NCBI GenBank assembly: GCA_022750435.1
Contig: JAKIVS010000015.1
Span: 1 to 49,969, forward strand
Length of the DNA: 49,969 nucleotides
Reading direction: 5' to 3'
Origin: Thermoplasmata archaeon
GTDB lineage: Archaea > Thermoplasmatota > Thermoplasmata > Lutacidiplasmatales > UBA184
Under the pieces are notes generated by a model, which did no database searches, was not told where the DNA came from, and saw nothing but the letters and a program-made list of their open reading frames with translations. Shown here piece after piece: positions 48,997 to 49,969 of the stretch. The first letter of the stretch is position 1. The number at the start of each line of letters is the position of its first letter. The position numbers were made by a program, and so were the translations under genes.

Positions 48997-49969
48997 ATGC
49001 CGGCCCGAGTCATGAAGGAGTTCCAGGCCCCCCGCGGCCTGCCCCGCAAGACGGCCAGCGTCTGCCCCGAATGCATCAAGGTGATTCCCGCGGTCGTCCG
49101 GGAGAAGGACAACCGCGTCATCATGGAGAAGACGTGCCGCGTGCACGGCTACTTCTGGGACATCATCTCGAACGACGTCGACTTCTATCTCCGGATGGAA
49201 GTGTACGCCCACGACGGCGTCGGTTACGAGAACCCGTACTACGACAAGTTCCGCGGCTGCCCGACCACCTGCGGCATGTGCAGCCACCACAAGTCCCACA
49301 CGGGACTCGCCCTGATGGACCTCACGAACCGGTGCAACCTGAAGTGCCCGGTCTGCTTCGCGAACGCGAACGCCGCCGGCTACGTCTACGAGCCGACCCG
49401 CGAGCAGATCCACTTCATGCTGAAGACGCTCCGGGAGCAGAAGCCGGTCGGCGCGGTCGCCGTCCAGTTCTCGGGTGGGGAGCCGACTCTCAGCCCGCTG
49501 TTCCTCGACGCCTGCAGCATGGCCCGGGACCTCGGCTTCAAGCAGGTCCAGGTCGCTACGAACGGGATCCGGGTCGCCAACGAGCCCGGCTTCGCCCAGG
49601 CGTGCCGGGAGAACGGCCTCCACACCCTCTACCTGCAGTTCGACGGTCTGGACGATGAGATCTACCGGAAGGTCCGGGGCGTCCCGCTGCTGAAGGTCAA
49701 GCAGCGCGCCATCCAGGCCGCCCGGGAGACCCACACCTCCCCGGCCGAGCTCGCCCAGGGGAAGCCGGACAAGCCGCTCAGCGTCGTGCTCGTCCCGACC
49801 CTCGTCGGCGGCTTCAACGAGAAGGAGATCTGGCCCACGGTCAAGTTCGCGATCGACAACATTGACGTCGTTCGCGGCGTGAACTTCCAGCCGGTCGCCC
49901 TGACCGCGCGGATTCCCGACAAGGACCGGTTCCAGATGCGGTTCACCCAGTCGGACCTGGTGCGGATCC
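48997..49969 (+). CDS. tes: radical SAM tetraether lipid synthase-like protein (3' end outside window)
   Basis: Closely matches the layout of the radical SAM enzyme (Tes/GDGT-MAS, as MJ0619 and MA_1486) that joins the phytanyl chains of two archaeol-type lipids to form GDGT. 324 residues are visible with no stop. Cys pairs in the N-terminal extra-cluster region are C23-x2-C26 and C47-x2-H50, then C88-x3-C92-x2-C95. The canonical radical SAM motif C113-x3-C117-x2-C120 is CNLKCPVC, and GGEPT (160-164) binds SAM. LQFDGLDDEIYRKVRG and LVPTLVGGFNE follow. The ATG at 48997 is preceded by AGAGGAACAACGA. The C-terminal part that would confirm the call is missing. Confidence 0.85.
   Translation, partial: MPARVMKEFQAPRGLPRKTASVCPECIKVIPAVVREKDNRVIMEKTCRVHGYFWDIISNDVDFYLRMEVYAHDGVGYENPYYDKFRGCPTTCGMCSHHKSHTGLALMDLTNRCNLKCPVCFANANAAGYVYEPTREQIHFMLKTLREQKPVGAVAVQFSGGEPTLSPLFLDACSMARDLGFKQVQVATNGIRVANEPGFAQACRENGLHTLYLQFDGLDDEIYRKVRGVPLLKVKQRAIQAARETHTSPAELAQGKPDKPLSVVLVPTLVGGFNEKEIWPTVKFAIDNIDVVRGVNFQPVALTARIPDKDRFQMRFTQSDLVRI

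Noticed and set aside
1-49969. CRISPR arrays, insertion sequences, integrase or phage genes
   Set aside because: No direct-repeat/spacer pattern, transposase or integrase-like protein was seen anywhere in the window.

Overview
The window looks like a GC-rich archaeon, most likely of the Thermoplasmatota/Euryarchaeota side. The evidence is Orc1/Cdc6, diphthine synthase, a stand-alone GMP synthase glutaminase subunit, a Hef-type helicase, a tetraether lipid synthase homologue, and TATA-type promoters placed about 26 nt upstream of several start codons (leaderless or very short leaders). The lineage is an inference from gene content; no rRNA or tRNA gene was found.

Layout. 1-2025: a possible partial gene at the left edge and two minus-strand genes (an alpha-helical protein and a small membrane protein) that share a promoter element. 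2026-29457: a 27-kb, entirely plus-strand block of cell-surface proteins: a giant CarboxypepD-regulatory-like repeat protein, a vWA-like protein, two related type I membrane proteins, a Cys-repeat/PKD protein, an Asp-box (sialidase-like) protein and a second PKD protein. In the middle, directly behind the two related membrane proteins, sits a very unusual gene: a Cdc48-like tandem AAA+ ATPase fused to a polytopic membrane region with an ectodomain. This four-gene group (10689-18775) is the best candidate for an undescribed system.

29468-36850: a PEGA surface protein (minus), orc1/cdc6 with a perfect UUCG hairpin in its leader, a minus-strand aldehyde dehydrogenase plus small coiled-coil gene, serS, a Hef-like helicase and a 40-residue membrane microprotein. 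36955-41173: a tandem universal stress protein (apparent CTG start), dphB, a lone receiver domain, an unknown 522-residue protein and guaAa. 41170-45145: a tightly overlapping minus-strand operon (ubiX, two membrane proteins, guaAa) divergent from a thiolase followed by a fusion of a degenerate HMG-CoA-synthase-like domain with a DUF35 zinc-ribbon/OB protein. 45149-49969: an M61 aminopeptidase with PDZ domain, a CDF metal transporter, two unknown small genes and, running off the right edge, a radical SAM protein resembling tetraether lipid synthase (Tes).

Read together, the window describes an archaeon that invests heavily in membrane-anchored, probably N-glycosylated surface proteins. They end in a transmembrane helix plus a basic cytoplasmic tail, with no PGF-CTERM-type archaeosortase signal seen, and the block carries its own membrane-integrated AAA+ machine. 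The flanking genes are informational and metabolic housekeeping genes, mostly in short operons with 4-nt ATGA/GTGA overlaps.
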